From NCBI GenBank assembly GCA_013397075.1, contig VWZS01002959.1:62001-126000 (forward strand): a stretch of 64,000 nucleotides of DNA. Direction: 5' to 3'. Shown piece by piece: positions 13,001 to 25,284 of this stretch (positions are counted from its first letter, which is position 1; the number at the start of each line of letters is the position of its first letter). Under the pieces are notes generated by a model. That model worked only from the letters and a program-made list of their open reading frames with translations. It searched no databases and was not told the DNA's origin. A program made the translations under genes and the position numbers. The stretch comes from Rhabdornis inornatus. Lineage: Eukaryota > Chordata > Aves > Passeriformes > Rhabdornithidae.

Positions 13001-15639
13001 TTCCATACATTCCTATGTCAGAAGGAATGCCTGGTACCTCTATTTGCAGCAACACAACTAGAGAAAAAATGACAAATGTCAAGAATTTACAAATAAAAAT
13101 CCCCAGAAGTGATGACAAGTTATAGCTATACACCTCTGCCATTTCTTATTAAAGAAACAGATGTCATGCATGCCCAGAGCACAAACAGGTTTGTCTTGCA
13201 ACATGTGCACATGTAAGGACAGAAACGTGCCTGGGATGGGGAGAACAAAAGTCCAATGCTTTTTCCAGAATGTATGAAAATTCCTGCTTCATATATACAT
13301 ATATATAATTCCTGCTTCCTGATTCTGGAAGGGACAAAAGTAGGTGCGCTTTTGTAAAATGTTTTTTCAGCAATACAGTTGGGGAATTGTTCACACAGAA
13401 TTAATGCACGTACAACAAACAAAGTTTCATCTTGCTAGTAATTTTTTTTTTTTAAGCCAACAGGTCAGTTTGAGGAGAGCAACAGAATGACAGCAGGTAC
13501 ATTGGTATAAAACATGCAAATGGATTTAAGACATAACACTTAAAAACAGATTTGCAAGTATCTTAACACCAAACACTCCAAAGATCAAAATGCATATATG
13601 TGTGCACACACTCATGCACCAGAGTGAGGTGTTGAAGAGAGAGAAATTCTGCAAACTTCTTAGAGAGTTTTTCATCTGCCACTTTTTACTCATAGATCTC
13701 CTACAAAGATTTTCCAACTGCAACATTTTGCGTGGATTTTCAGCCTCTCTCCTTTAAGAAAGGATTAGTAATGCAGACGATAAGATTGATCACATACTGT
13801 CACATAACAGACCTTTAAAGTACCTCTCCTAAAGACACACCTATTCCACCATGAAATTAGGATAGTTCTCTTACTCTTACCCTTTCCTTACTTTTTTTTT
13901 TCTTTTTTTTTTTTTCATTTCTCCTCCTAGAATCTAGTCAAGGAAGAATAAAAAATTTCCTTCAATCAGGTAGCTTCACGGCCTTGAATACAGATTTTCT
14001 GTATGGCTTTCTCTGAGTAATTATGGCATTATCTTAAACAATTTTTTTGTTGGGTTGATTTGGTTTAAATTTGAAAGCAAACCATTTATATAGTGTAACT
14101 TGAGAATCTTTCCACCTGTACCTGTCTTGCTTTGACCATCTGCACCATATACTTATTCAATGTTGTGTGTAACTCACTGCTAGGTCTTGTTTAGACAAGA
14201 AAGTTATGCTAGTTTGATTTGCATCAGTTTTAAACAGGGATAATTAAACTGGTGCAAGTCGCTGATTAGAATTCTTATCCCAGTTGAGTAGTGACTCATA
14301 TTTGGATTAACCTGATTCCTAACTAAGGCAATGAAAAGTGCATCTTGATCTTTGTCCAGAAATATTGAGAATGCAGTGCAAATGTGCAACAATTTGTGGC
14401 ATTTCTAAGTTACCCTTCCAAGTGAATATTCACCACTCGGGTGTTTCGTAACACCGTCTAAAATACGTACCTGTGGTTGCATAAAAATAACCTTGTGTTA
14501 AAGTACAGCTTGTTTCATAAGAAAACGATTTTTTTCTCTGAAATACAAAACTATTTCAATTTCCTTTTCCTGATCAAACTTCAACCCCTTAATAAGAGAG
14601 GAAATTCTTATGCTACTGGGAGGACTTTTACACCAGGGCTGTTTATTCAAGACACTTGAGCTGCTGGTGTTAAAGATGAGTTCACAGCAAACTTACATGA
14701 TACTGGTTCTAGAAGGTCCTCATTTACTACCTCTTCCTTCTGCAATTGTTGCAAATACAGACAGTAAGACTGAACTAAGCTGAACTGTAAATTGAGAAGA
14801 ATACAAGTAGGTGGTTAAGTATCTTCACCTTTCAGAGTTTTCTTGCAATAGGTCATGCAAATGACCCCAGTTTTGATAACAAGTTTATCTAAATTTTTTT
14901 GCTAATGGTAACTCTGAATAACAAGGCATTCCTCACTGGTCTTCATGAGAACCTGTACAAGACTCAGTCCCTTGCAGATGGATACAGGTTGGAGCAGCTG
15001 CTTAATGGGTTTTGAAAACCCTGCAAGAATGAGGACTATTCTGACTGTGAGCAGGACACAAATAACCCATTTAGCCAACTGCAACCTTCAAGATATTCTT
15101 GGCTTTATAGATGTATATTCATTGCATTTATCTCCTTATTTTTATGAACTATTTTAGTTACTTATATTAAAAGCAATTTCCTTCCAAAAGATTTTTAATC
15201 TCACAATTTTCTGTAAATATTGGAAATATTATCATAATACATACACTGTTAAGGGCACAAAATACCTTCCACAAGAAAGACTCCAAAAGCAACACAAAAA
15301 ATAACATAATAAGCTTCCCAACAGCCCTATGAAATTGAGTGGTGCTATATCTGTATTAGAAAATGGAAACCAGAATACGTAAAGTTTACAATTTCCTAGC
15401 AGTCACAAGCAAACTCCATACTACAGGCATGGACAGAAGTAAAGCTTAAATCCATCACTCTTAACTGAGGCATTTAAATCAGGAAGTGAGCTGCTCAGGA
15501 TTTTCCTGGAGTCAGTGTAGAGAAGCAGGGACTTCCACAGAACAGTTCAGACAGCTGAGTCTTCCTCTGGGCTTCCTACTGCCTCATGACACGGCACTAA
15601 GAGATTCCCTACAGCAAAGAAAAAGCTATTTGGGTAACT

Positions 15640-16727
15640 GACATTTCCCTGGAGAAGCTGGGAGCCAATGGCTTGGACAGGTGCACTCTTTGCTGGGTTA
15701 AAAACTGTCTCTAAGATTGGCCCAGAGTGCAATAGTGAATGGTGCTACTTCCAGCTGGTGGCCAGTGGTCCCCAAGATTCAGTTCTGGGGCCAGTGCTAT
15801 TCAATGACTTTTTCAATGAACTGGATGAGGGGATCAAGTACATCCCTAATAAATTCACAGAATGCACTAAGTTGAGTGGGAGTGTTGATCTCCCACTGGA
15901 GGGTGGGAAGTTTCAGCAGAGGGATCTGGACAGGCTGGATCTATGAACCAAAGCAGCTGTATGAGATTAAATGAGACCAAGGGCTAGGTCCTGCTCTTGG
16001 GTCACAACAACCCCCTGCAGTGGGAACAGTGGCTGGAAAGCTGCCCAGTAGCAAAGGACCTGGGGATGCTGGTTGACAGCAGCTGAATGTGAGCCAGTGC
16101 ATGCCCAGGTGGCCAAGAAGGCCAATGACATCCTGGCCTGTGTCACAAACAGTGTGGCCAGTGGGATTAGGAAAGTGATTGCCCTGTACTGGGCACTGGT
16201 GAAGCCACACCTTGAGTGCTGTGTCCAGTTTCAGGCCACTCAATTCAAGGACAGTGAGTGGAAGGCTGTAGCATGTCCAGAGAAGGTCAGCAAAGCTGGT
16301 AAAGAGTTTAAAGGTAAGTTGAATGAGGAGCAGCTGAAGGAGCTAAGGTTGTTTTGCCTGGAGAAAAGGAGGCTAAAGGGAGCCTTATCATTCTCTATGA
16401 CTACATGAAAGGAGGTTGTAGTGAGGTAGGGGTTGGCCTTTTCTCCCAAGCAGCAAGTGACAGGACATGAGGAAATGGCCTCAAGTTGTGCCAGGGGAAG
16501 TTCAGGTTGGATGTCAGGAAAAAAATTCTTCACTGGAAGGGCATTTAAGCATGGGAACAGACTGCCCAGGAGTTAGTGGAGTCACTGTCTAGGAAGGTGT
16601 TCAAGAAATAACTGGATGTAGAACTTAGTGCAATGATTTAGTTGATGTGGTGATGTTTGGTCAAAGGTTGGACTTGATCTTGGAAGTATTTTTCAACCTT
16701 AGTGATCCTGTGATTCTATAATTCTAA
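15640..16727 (+). mobile_element. CR1 LINE, 5'-truncated copy with ORF2 end and 3' UTR
   Basis: This copy runs from the later reverse-transcriptase part of ORF2 (GGCTTGGACAGGTGCACTC; GTTCTGGGGCCAGTGCTATT; GAACTGGATGAGGGGATCAA) through the conserved GAAGCCACACCTTGAGTGCT stretch and the 3' UTR (GGATGTCAGGAAAAAAATTC) to the terminal TGATTCTATAATTCT repeat. The frame is broken by stops and indels; open pieces at 15668-15946 and 16073-16408 are remnants. It is inactive and lies antisense to ANGPT1 in intron 1. Confidence 0.93.
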
Positions 16728-19700
16728 GTTTGGGTGGGATGATGCAGGCCTAACATACCCAACATTATTACTTTTCCCCCAGTGATAGTCTTTTTTTTTT
16801 TTTTTCCAGGGCACACAGCACTGTGGAGTAGGTTGCTTACTTGAATGGGAACAATGAGTTCTCAGCACCCTCAAAATGACATACCATTTACTGCATATCA
16901 GTTTCCTTTAGAAAAGCTCTCAGTGCTCCAAATGAGATCTCCCACTGGGCATGTCGGTTGGACAATTCTGATGACTAATAAATGTAATATTTTATTGTTA
17001 CCAGAAATTGCCTAATTATGGCTGTCATCACTGTAAATAAACACATTCAGGTCCTACTGAACATTATGATAAAGCCTTCCCTCCAAGCATGGGAAATTTT
17101 TTTAAAGTAATTTGCTACCAAATGTGGCAACATGAGAAACAATCTTTCAGTCTAGTTCCCTGATTCTTCCACTTCTTAAAAAAAATTAATTGCCAACAAA
17201 ATTATTCCCCAATAATGTAAAGCTTTAAGGCATTTCCACATTTGAAGTCTTGCCTCTTTCTTGTTAGTGTACCAGAATATTCCAAGAACTTGAGCAATTT
17301 GAAAGCAGGCATGTTTTTGGCCAATACATTTTTGGGGGTATATAAGTAATTTTGGATTTACACTCAAACATGAATTTTCTTGGAGCCAGTTTATTTCCAT
17401 TAAGTTATTTTTTACTCCTTAAATTTGGATTTTGTATATACTTGCTATATATATACATACATATACAGATACTTGCTTTTATATTTACATATATACTTGC
17501 TCATTGAGTAGTACACTAGGAAATCCCACTAATTTGTATTCCATCCTTTGTTTCACAACATGTTTATAGGAACTGCACTTCAACTATCACTAGGATGAGG
17601 CTCTGGTTTGGAAATGAGAATTCATTGACTCCAAAGCAGAAAGTAGCACACAGATTAGTAAGCAGTCTCCGTGTCTAAAAAATAAATACAGGTTTGAGCT
17701 GGATGCCAAATAGGAAGCTAGTGCCCAGTTTTGGATGAAACTTTCTCACTGTTTTCTTTTAGATCTGGTCTACCTTGAAAAAGGAAAGATTTACTGGAAA
17801 GCCATTCTTTACACAGCTCTGTTAGTAAAGCTCATACATACAGAATAGCAGATTCCAAATCCATTGACCACGTTTTGTTTGTGAGTTAGCAGGAGTTCAT
17901 AATGAATCTCCTGGTTGCACTTAACACCCAAATAGCATGTGAACTTTTAGGTAACATGTTACATTGCAAAATGCCCAATGAAACATAGTTATAAATAAAA
18001 TTGAGCTTTTACTATTTTTTGTGATAGTTCAACTAGTGAAAATTGGTTTCTGAATGTGAAAAAATTTTCACACACACAATGACTATCTCCATCTTTGTAT
18101 TAATATAAATTTGTCTGATAGGACATTATTACAGCTCTTTAGATCTGTCCTGCTCAGGGCAGGCTCTGTCACATTTTCACTCAGCTTGCTGTGTCATATG
18201 TGCACTCAGCTTCAGAGCAACAGTGACATGTAAGAGATTTTCTCATCTTCACTAAACCATATAAAATCCAAGGCAAAAACCAGCCACTCCACACACATAA
18301 CCATATTATATTTCATTGAAGAAAACAGTAGTTAAGCCCTGATGGTAAAGACAGCACAAATGGGCAGACTTTCAGTGGAGCCACAGCACACAGTGACAGA
18401 CACTGGTCTTTTCAAAAGTAACTAGTTTCTACATAATGACTGGCCTCCTCAAAGCCTAGATCTCTTACCTGTTTAAAAACTAGGTGAGCACTTGTGTTGT
18501 TACTGTTGCAAAATAAGTCAACAAAGACCACAAAAAATAATTTAGTTCAATTATTCTAAGAATAAACTTTAGAATATCAAATGGTTACAGATATACCAGA
18601 AAAACTGCTCATAATTTCTTTCTTTAATGACTGAATAAAGACCATAATTTCATACTTCCCCAGTTGCAGCTGGTAAATAACAGCACAGGCACTTTGAAGG
18701 GAGAGGAAGTGAGTCGAAGCTGCTTTTTTTTTTGTTTTTGTTTAAGTGTATCTACCTTCTTGTAATACTTGTATGTGTTAGTTTCTAATAGTTTCCTATC
18801 TTTAAATAATATTTTTAAACTTTTATGGTACTCTGCTTAAATAATGAGCAAGAAGAAAAGAAAGAGTGGATCACGTAAAACTCACTTTTTACCGTTATAA
18901 CAATTATTACTACCATTTAGATGTGAGGAAAAGTATATGGAGCACTCATCTATAGAGCTATCCTGAATGTACACTGTGTCCATCAATACTGTGATTCAGC
19001 AAGCCAGCAGCAACTTCCTAAGCAAGACATGATGATAACATTTCATCTAACTCCTCTTTGGCAATACTTAGACACTGCAACCAAATACCAAACAGTGTCA
19101 CGTGAGCCAGTCAGTTGCTGCAAGAAAGAAAATGTGATGAACTGTTTGTTTTGAACTATCAGTATAAACATATTGCAGAAATGAAAACCAAGCTTAAACA
19201 ATGGGGAAAGTTATCCGGTATTAAAATAAACAGTTCTAGGAAAATCTCTAAAAATGTTTACCAAGTCATCTTCCTCTGCATAGTTTCTGTGCAGAGCATT
19301 TTGCCATGTCCCTGGCTTGTCAACCAATCCCAGTTACACTGATTATAGATATGCAAATTATAATGGACAAAGCTGGGCCTTAATTGCCTATAATTGGCTC
19401 CCCAAGCAAGAGCATTTTTGTCTACAATCAAGCTTGTAGATCATCAAAGAAGAAATTTGACATTAGGAAAAAAGAAAATTTTTTTACAGAAAAGTATACT
19501 TGTTTTGCTTCTAAAAGTCTGATAGTTTGGATATTAAATAACAATTTAAAATTAAAATTTAAGCAAGCCATGATTCTTACAAAATTTCACAGTAAGTATT
19601 TTTTAAATATCACCGGGGAGCATTTGTGCTGAGAAAATATTTCACTTTGCGAAACATCGGCTGTGTAAATTTTTGTTGAAAGTTATATATATTACCTGAA

Positions 19701-20165
19701 GTAATAAACATAACTCCTTTATGTAAGTCAGACTATTTCAAAAATCCTTAAACATTATTTCTGATTATAAGTATTCTCTTCCAGTAAAAGACCTGCAACT
19801 GTCAATTATTCTTTAGTTCATTCACAGCAGGTGCATTGTAAAATGATGTCTAGTGCAGAAAGTTTAGGGGGAAAAATAAATGCAGGGTATAAAAATGAGA
19901 TGTGAGATACCTACGTAATATATTCATGATACTTGAGCATTATGCATGTTTTGAAAGGAAATGGCTGAGATGCTTTGTAGTGGCAACAGCAACAAAGCAA
20001 ATTCAGTATTCAGAGATGCTAAAAAGAGCTGCATCAGCCTCATTTGTTCAGAGTGAGACATGGTCCTTCACACAGAGAAACAGGTCCTTTCATTCCAAGG
20101 AAAACTGACACATGGGGATACATGCATAATCCCAGTTTTATGCTCACCCCTGGGAGAAGGACGTT

Positions 20166-20191
20166 GGGGGCTGGGAGGGAAAGGAGGGGGG
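20166..20191 (+). other. Potential G-quadruplex
   Basis: Four runs of at least three G (20166-20170, 20173-20175, 20177-20179, 20186-20191) are separated by loops CT, A and AAAGGA. This meets the usual loop-length rule. It lies in ANGPT1 intron 1 about 1.7 kb downstream of exon 1. Confidence 0.6.
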
Positions 20192-21084
20192 AATAGTTCT
20201 GCCCTCAGCCAGTTTTACAATCATTGCTGAAGAACAGTTCTAATATAAACCCCTTTCACTAGGCTTCCTACCTGTTTAATCACTTCCCTCCAAAGTGTGA
20301 GAGGACTAACCCTCAGACATTCACACTCCAGAGACTCATATTTCCTAATGTTCAGTGAAATAGTGATCTTAGTTCAGTCTCTAGTGGACAAACACAGAAT
20401 AAGTTGAGTCTTAGAAGCATGATTCAGCAGGCAGTTTCCTCAAGTAAAATCATATGTGTATAAAACCAGAAAACAACTTTCCTCTTTTTAGTGTTTGTCT
20501 CAGCCTGCCAAGGCACAGTAAAATAATTTATTTTCCTCTACGTAAAACATCCTCTTATTTCCAGCCCTATATTCCCCAAGGCAGATCAAGACATTAAAAA
20601 ATGAGGGAAGTAGTCTAAAAATTAAATGCTTGGTTATATTTTCTGCACAGACTCTTTTCTCTCTTGCTATGGGCAGATATGCAAGAGAACAAATAATTTA
20701 CAAAAAAAATCAAGAAATCCTCTCTAAAAATTTTACTAGAATTAGCGGGGTGGGAGGGTCTGTATATGCTTTTTAACATACTTATGTCTCATATACTGTC
20801 TGGATGAAATAAAACTTATAAATGAGAGAGGTTAGAAGCAACTGTGCTAGTATGAAGTTTCAGCCCAGCTAGTGGAGTCTTTATTGATGTTCATTCTTAG
20901 TATGAACTTCTGTTGGAGTTAAATCATGTATCTCTCGAATGGGTACATACAGCAGTTTTCTTGTATCAGATTACACGACTAGTTGCATCACTCAATTGTG
21001 TAATTTTCTAAGTTTTGCCAGATCAAAATGGCAGCATGTGAATGAGAATATCACAAATAGCTACACACAGACTGTTTATTTATT

Positions 21085-21136
21085 TTAACTGGTCAGCTAC
21101 CCCAAAATATTTAACTGGTCAGCTACCCCAAAATAT
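21085..21136. repeat. Tandem duplication, 2 x 26 bp
   Basis: A 26-base unit starting TTAACTGGTCAGCTACC is present at 21085-21110 and again, identical, at 21111-21136, in ANGPT1 intron 1 about 0.8 kb from the exon 1 donor. Confidence 0.95.
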
Positions 21137-21935
21137 TTTCTTTATCAAGGTATGGACAACATCTGTGCAAGGTATATAATTTTACACACATGAGTAATCA
21201 TGCTAAGGTGACTGGGACTGCTCATTTGAGTGAAATTATTCACATGTTTAAGCCTTTCAGACCCAAACTTCATAAAAATAATTAATTCTATTAAGTTACT
21301 GCAACACCTTGAAACCCATTTTCCCCTTTCTAGGAAAGAATGAACATATATAAACACAAATTGAAGTAGGCTGTTTCAAGACCAGTATATTCAACATGGT
21401 TAAAAATGTTTACTGTGAAGTTTTAGAAGTGTGAATGTCTATATATTTTTCTATTTCTTTCCAGGAATCAGCTGGGTAGAATAGAATTACAGGATCTGTT
21501 TATGGAGGAACAATGATATTCTTAACCCAGTGCCCTTAAATGCTGATATTTTTAAATGTTCCCTTTTGCTGTCACAGTGGCAGGTATCCTGCATGACATC
21601 TGAGCTGAATCTGTGAACTATAGGCAAAGCTTATAAGAACTTAGTAAGTTCTGTCAGTAGAGTCTCTGGAGGATTTTTGTATTCTCTGACTCACATGCAC
21701 ACATAGTTTCTTGAAAAAAAGCCTTAAGTAGTCACATCTTTCAGTAAAATGAAGAAAGTTCAGCTCCCAAAAGCAATGTCACTAGGAAGGGTGCACTTTG
21801 GCTAAAACATTTCTCTCCTACACAGCCAAGAGCTATATCAATCCTTATTACCTCTGTTCTCATAGAAACTAATGAAAACTTTGAACAGCATAAACATCCC
21901 CCCAAAAAATCATTTAGCGAGAAACAAAAAAGAAA

Positions 21936-21942
21936 CACTTAC
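21936..21942 (-). other. ANGPT1: Splice donor of ANGPT1 exon 1
   Basis: On the minus strand the coding sequence CTG CAA AAA is followed directly by GTAAGTG, a near-perfect 5' splice site. The frame stays open past it only to a stop at 21910, adding non-conserved residues (VSVSFLFLAK), which agrees with reading into an intron. Confidence 0.9.
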
Positions 21943-22236
21943 TTTTTGCAGCCACTGAGTATAATTTTCCATCACATGCTCCAGATGTTGCAGCTTCTGG
22001 GAAGAGAAATCCTGTTCCACATGAGGAGCATCTCTCTGAAGAGCGTTTGTGTTGTACTGGTCTGTCGTGCTTTCACGACAGTTCCCGTCCTGTTCTGGCA
22101 GAATGAAAGTGTAGGTGCACTGCCCGTGCTGAACCCGGTTAAATCTTCTCCCACTGCCTTCTGGACCCCGACGCTGGTTACAGCCTACAAGAGCAAGAAT
22201 CACTGCCAGGAAAGCAAAGGAAAAGAAAACTGACAT
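21943..22236 (-). CDS. ANGPT1: Angiopoietin-1, first coding exon
   Basis: This exon encodes the first 98 residues of angiopoietin-1, a secreted glycoprotein ligand of the TIE2 (TEK) receptor on endothelium. Residues 1 to about 19 are a hydrophobic signal peptide (starts MSVFFSFAFLAV). The N-terminal superclustering segment follows, with cysteines C40 and C53 in HGQC and DGNC contexts, then STTDQYNTNALQRDAPHVE and the start of the coiled coil (SSQKLQHLEHVMENYTQWL). N91 lies in an N-Y-T glycosylation sequon. The ATG is at 22236-22234, with A at -3 and an in-frame TAA at 22293-22291, and no other minus-strand ATG occurs before about 22436, so the start is well supported. The exon ends in phase 0 after codon AAA, followed by a consensus donor GTAAGTG, the same point at which the human exon ends. 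Against the human protein as I recall it, one serine after GC is missing (GCNQRR). The coiled coil remainder and fibrinogen-like domain lie in exons outside the window. Confidence 0.96.
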
Positions 22237-22800
22237 GTTATTATTACTTTCCTTTCCTCCTTTAAGAAAAAACTTTTTCTTCCTCTTTCTTTAAATTTGT
22301 TCTTAATTTGTTCTTAAAGTCTTTGGAAAAGGAGCAGAGCAGCACACTTTAACAATCAAGTCTGGATAAACTGTTCTTTTTTTAATTTCACTGTGAAGAT
22401 AGCTTCCTTAGTTAAAATTGGGAATATTTATTGCATAGTAGCTAAGATTTATTGTTTCCTCTCTGTTACAGTCCAGCATGTAGCCTGCTTTAGTCAGCTG
22501 CATATGCATATCCCTGTCTCTTTCCCCTACACTATCTGCTGCAGAACTGCTATTTTCTCTCAGGCTTCACTGAGTTTTATTAAGGTTGCACTTCCAAGCC
22601 AAGCTGGAAGCAAGCAGCCTTTCACAAGATGACTTGACAGGAATGCGTGTATGAGTGCGCCCCTATGCTAAGGATGGCTGATGCTCAGTGCAGAGGGATC
22701 ATCTTACAAACTGGCTGGATGCATGACCTCAATCATGCATGTCTGCCCAGCCCCTGCTGCATACGACTGCTGGGGGCTTCAGGCGAATTCATGTAGGTTT
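22237..22800 (-). promoter_or_regulatory. ANGPT1: ANGPT1 5' leader and proximal promoter region (extent inferred)
   Basis: This is the sequence immediately upstream of the ANGPT1 start codon. The first 90 bases or so are purine-rich on the minus strand (GGAGGAAAGGAAAG, then AAAGAAAGAGGAAGAAAAAG) and contain no ATG for about 200 bases, which suits a 5' untranslated leader. Between about 22640 and 22800 base composition becomes more balanced. I see no clear TATA box and no CpG island, and I cannot place the transcription start from sequence alone. Confidence 0.45.
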
Positions 22801-25248
22801 AATAAGGAAGTCAGTCCACCTTAATACGCTTCATATGTTTGCACTGACCTATTAAAATGTAGATAAAGTGTAGAAGTTTGTTGTAATCCCTCTGTAAATA
22901 TACAAAGCACTGAAATTAAAAATACTTTCAGTTCTGCTCTGCTCTGTGTCTCTTAAAGAATTCTAAGTCGGGCAAATGACACTTACAGGAAAAAAAAGTT
23001 CCGTTTAACCCTAACTAGGTTTATCTAATTTTATAAGACAGTTGTGTTTCTTTAACAGTTTTCAGAGAGCTGTTTTACATCATATATTGAAATTAGAGTT
23101 GCCAAATAGTAATCATGAAAGGTAGTTCAGAAGGATAATAATTTTCTGTGTTTGGTATCTAAACTAAGCTAACTAATCAAAAACCAGTGAAAGATGGTGA
23201 CTGAACTATTCCAGATTATCTTCTGTACCACTGCATAGTTATCACGTGCGTAACACCAATTTGCAAGTCTGTATGGGCTATACAGGCACTCCTTGTTATA
23301 TGTGGAAACTTCCTCTGGGGAAACTTCCTCAGAATAAGACTGTGGTAACTGCTGGATTCGCTGGCCTGGCACATCAGAGCAGACAATTGAGGTACAAGCA
23401 TCACAAAGTCAACTCAGGACATTAGCTATCTTAAATAATGCCTTTGGTATTTGCTTGAGACAAATAAAAAATGCACAGATTATAAACAGGACTGTAATAT
23501 TAATGAAATTTAGAAGAATTTGGATCTGAGTTCCTGCACTATTATTTGTTGTTGTTAAATAAATACCAGCCAAAAATAATGTGGAGCACTTTGCACAATA
23601 TTTCCCATTAAAGTAAGTAGTCTTCTAAATAGCAATAGTGCATCACTTAAAAAAAAACATCAAGGAGACCTACTTGCACAAATACTGAGTGCAAACCACT
23701 TTGGTGCTCATGCAATTGTGGCCTGTATCACAACTATGATGTCATTCTAAATAAACTGCCTGGAATACTTAGCCAGGCATCTGATCTGTTCCTGTGCAAG
23801 CTATTCCTACTCAAACTGCAAAACATTTTGCATCTGGAAAGAAACCACTGCATTTGAACCAGTAAGTAATATTCCATACATAAAATAAAATAGAAATATT
23901 CCCTATATAAAATAGAAAAAAAAAAGATAAATTCATATGTTGATCTAAATTTTTATTATATCCAGTATATATAGAGAGAGAGAGAGAAAAAAGGGAATAA
24001 TGCAAAGCAAAGAGCAAAGCATCAATGCTACTGTTGCTTTGAGCAAATCAGAATATCATTCTGCCTCTGAACAGTTCAGGCCAACTTAACACTTGTTTTT
24101 CTGCTTCTGAAAAGCAATTTCTTAGTTTATTTTCTTCCTTACATACAGGACTTCCCATAACTCACCACCACCACCAGAACTAATGCTGCTGTGGTTTATT
24201 ACAGTCTTTGCAATTATTGTGAAATGTATTTCTAAGATATTTGCACATCTAAGATCACAGATGAAAAGGGAAGAAAACTGTAGGATCAAACACTGAGCTG
24301 GAGGGTTAGCAAAAACGCAGCTATTCCCGCTGAGGCAAAGCAAAAATACCAGAGCACAAACATGGCAACAATACATGCTTTTCTTGTAAGTAAAAAACAG
24401 GACTTTATGAAAGGGCCTCAGAGCAGCTGAAAGAGGGATAGCAAAGGTGGGTGTACAAAGGCTTCCTAGATTTTTAGTTGATATTTTCAAATATGAACAC
24501 ACATTTACACAAATGCCTCATTCATTTTCTCCAGAGCATTTAAGTATCAGATTTATTCACATGCAAATATGGAAAAGTGAGATTGCAAATTTACAATTGA
24601 TGTTTTTCAGATGAGGATTTCACAGAAGAGCTGGTTCACTTTGTTGCTGTTACATGGCCCCTTCCTGCTGGCTTGAGGTGGCTTCTCCTTCCCCCTCTGT
24701 CCCCTTCTTCCAGAGGGATAGCAGCCATCAAGACTTTCAAGAACCATGCAGAGTTACTAGGCAGCTTTGACATTTGCTTGTTTGTCTCTGGCTTAGTTCC
24801 CTACCACAGCATCTGCCTCTCAGACCTCCTAGACCAGGCCCCAAATGGATGGATCAGGGACAACGTGCAATTGTCAGGTGTCACAGCAGGGAGATGTGGC
24901 TGAGCCATGCAGCAGCCAGAGCATCTCCTACCAGCACACTGCACTAAGGCTTCCTTACAAAGAGAAGCAACTCCCCTGCCCATGCACTGTCCACATCTGA
25001 GCTGTAGGAGAAGTGCCTCTGAGGCACCCTGTGTGTCCAAACACGTGGGGTCTCACACAGAGACAAGGAAGGGATGGCAGGAGTCTGGTGGAAGCCCAGG
25101 AACCATTCTGTCACTCCTAGCTTGCAGCCTTTCTAGCCTACTGGGAGGCACAGAAAGGGACTCATGAATTGTGATGGGATGCACTTAAATATTTTCAAGG
25201 GCTCCTTGAAATGGAAGCAGCTCTGTTGGCTACAAAGAAACTCAACAA

Positions 25249-25284
25249 GGGCTTTAGGGCTTTAGGACTTTAGGGCTTTAGGGC
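25249..25284 (+). repeat. 8-bp tandem repeat (GGCTTTAG)n, about 4.5 copies
   Basis: The short array repeats GGCTTTAG with one G-to-A variant copy (GACTTTAG). It is not the vertebrate telomere hexamer. Confidence 0.9.

Larger units (their letters stand above)
1..21942 (-). other. ANGPT1: ANGPT1 intron 1 (3' part runs off the window)
   Basis: Everything downstream of the exon 1 donor is read as intron 1. I looked on the minus strand for exon 2, which should continue the coiled coil (LENY-like start, about 52 codons), and did not find it. The stretch is AT-rich with stops in all frames. It contains the CR1 fragments, inverted repeats and tandem repeats listed separately. Other sub-stretches longer than 300 bases (for example 5400-6700, 6900-10000, 10100-13850, 13950-15600, 16750-20150 and 21150-21900) show nothing I can name. 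The assignment rests on exon 1 position and strand, not on a seen acceptor. Confidence 0.75.

Noticed and set aside
16073..16408. 111-codon open frame
   Set aside because: It is a remnant of CR1 ORF2 inside the element at 15640-16727, not a host gene.
21946..22233. 95-codon plus-strand open frame opposite ANGPT1 exon 1
   Set aside because: It is the antisense shadow of the conserved ANGPT1 coding exon.
25249..25284. Telomere-like TTTAGGG-containing array
   Set aside because: The period is 8 bp (GGCTTTAG), not the vertebrate TTAGGG hexamer, and it is only about 36 bases long.
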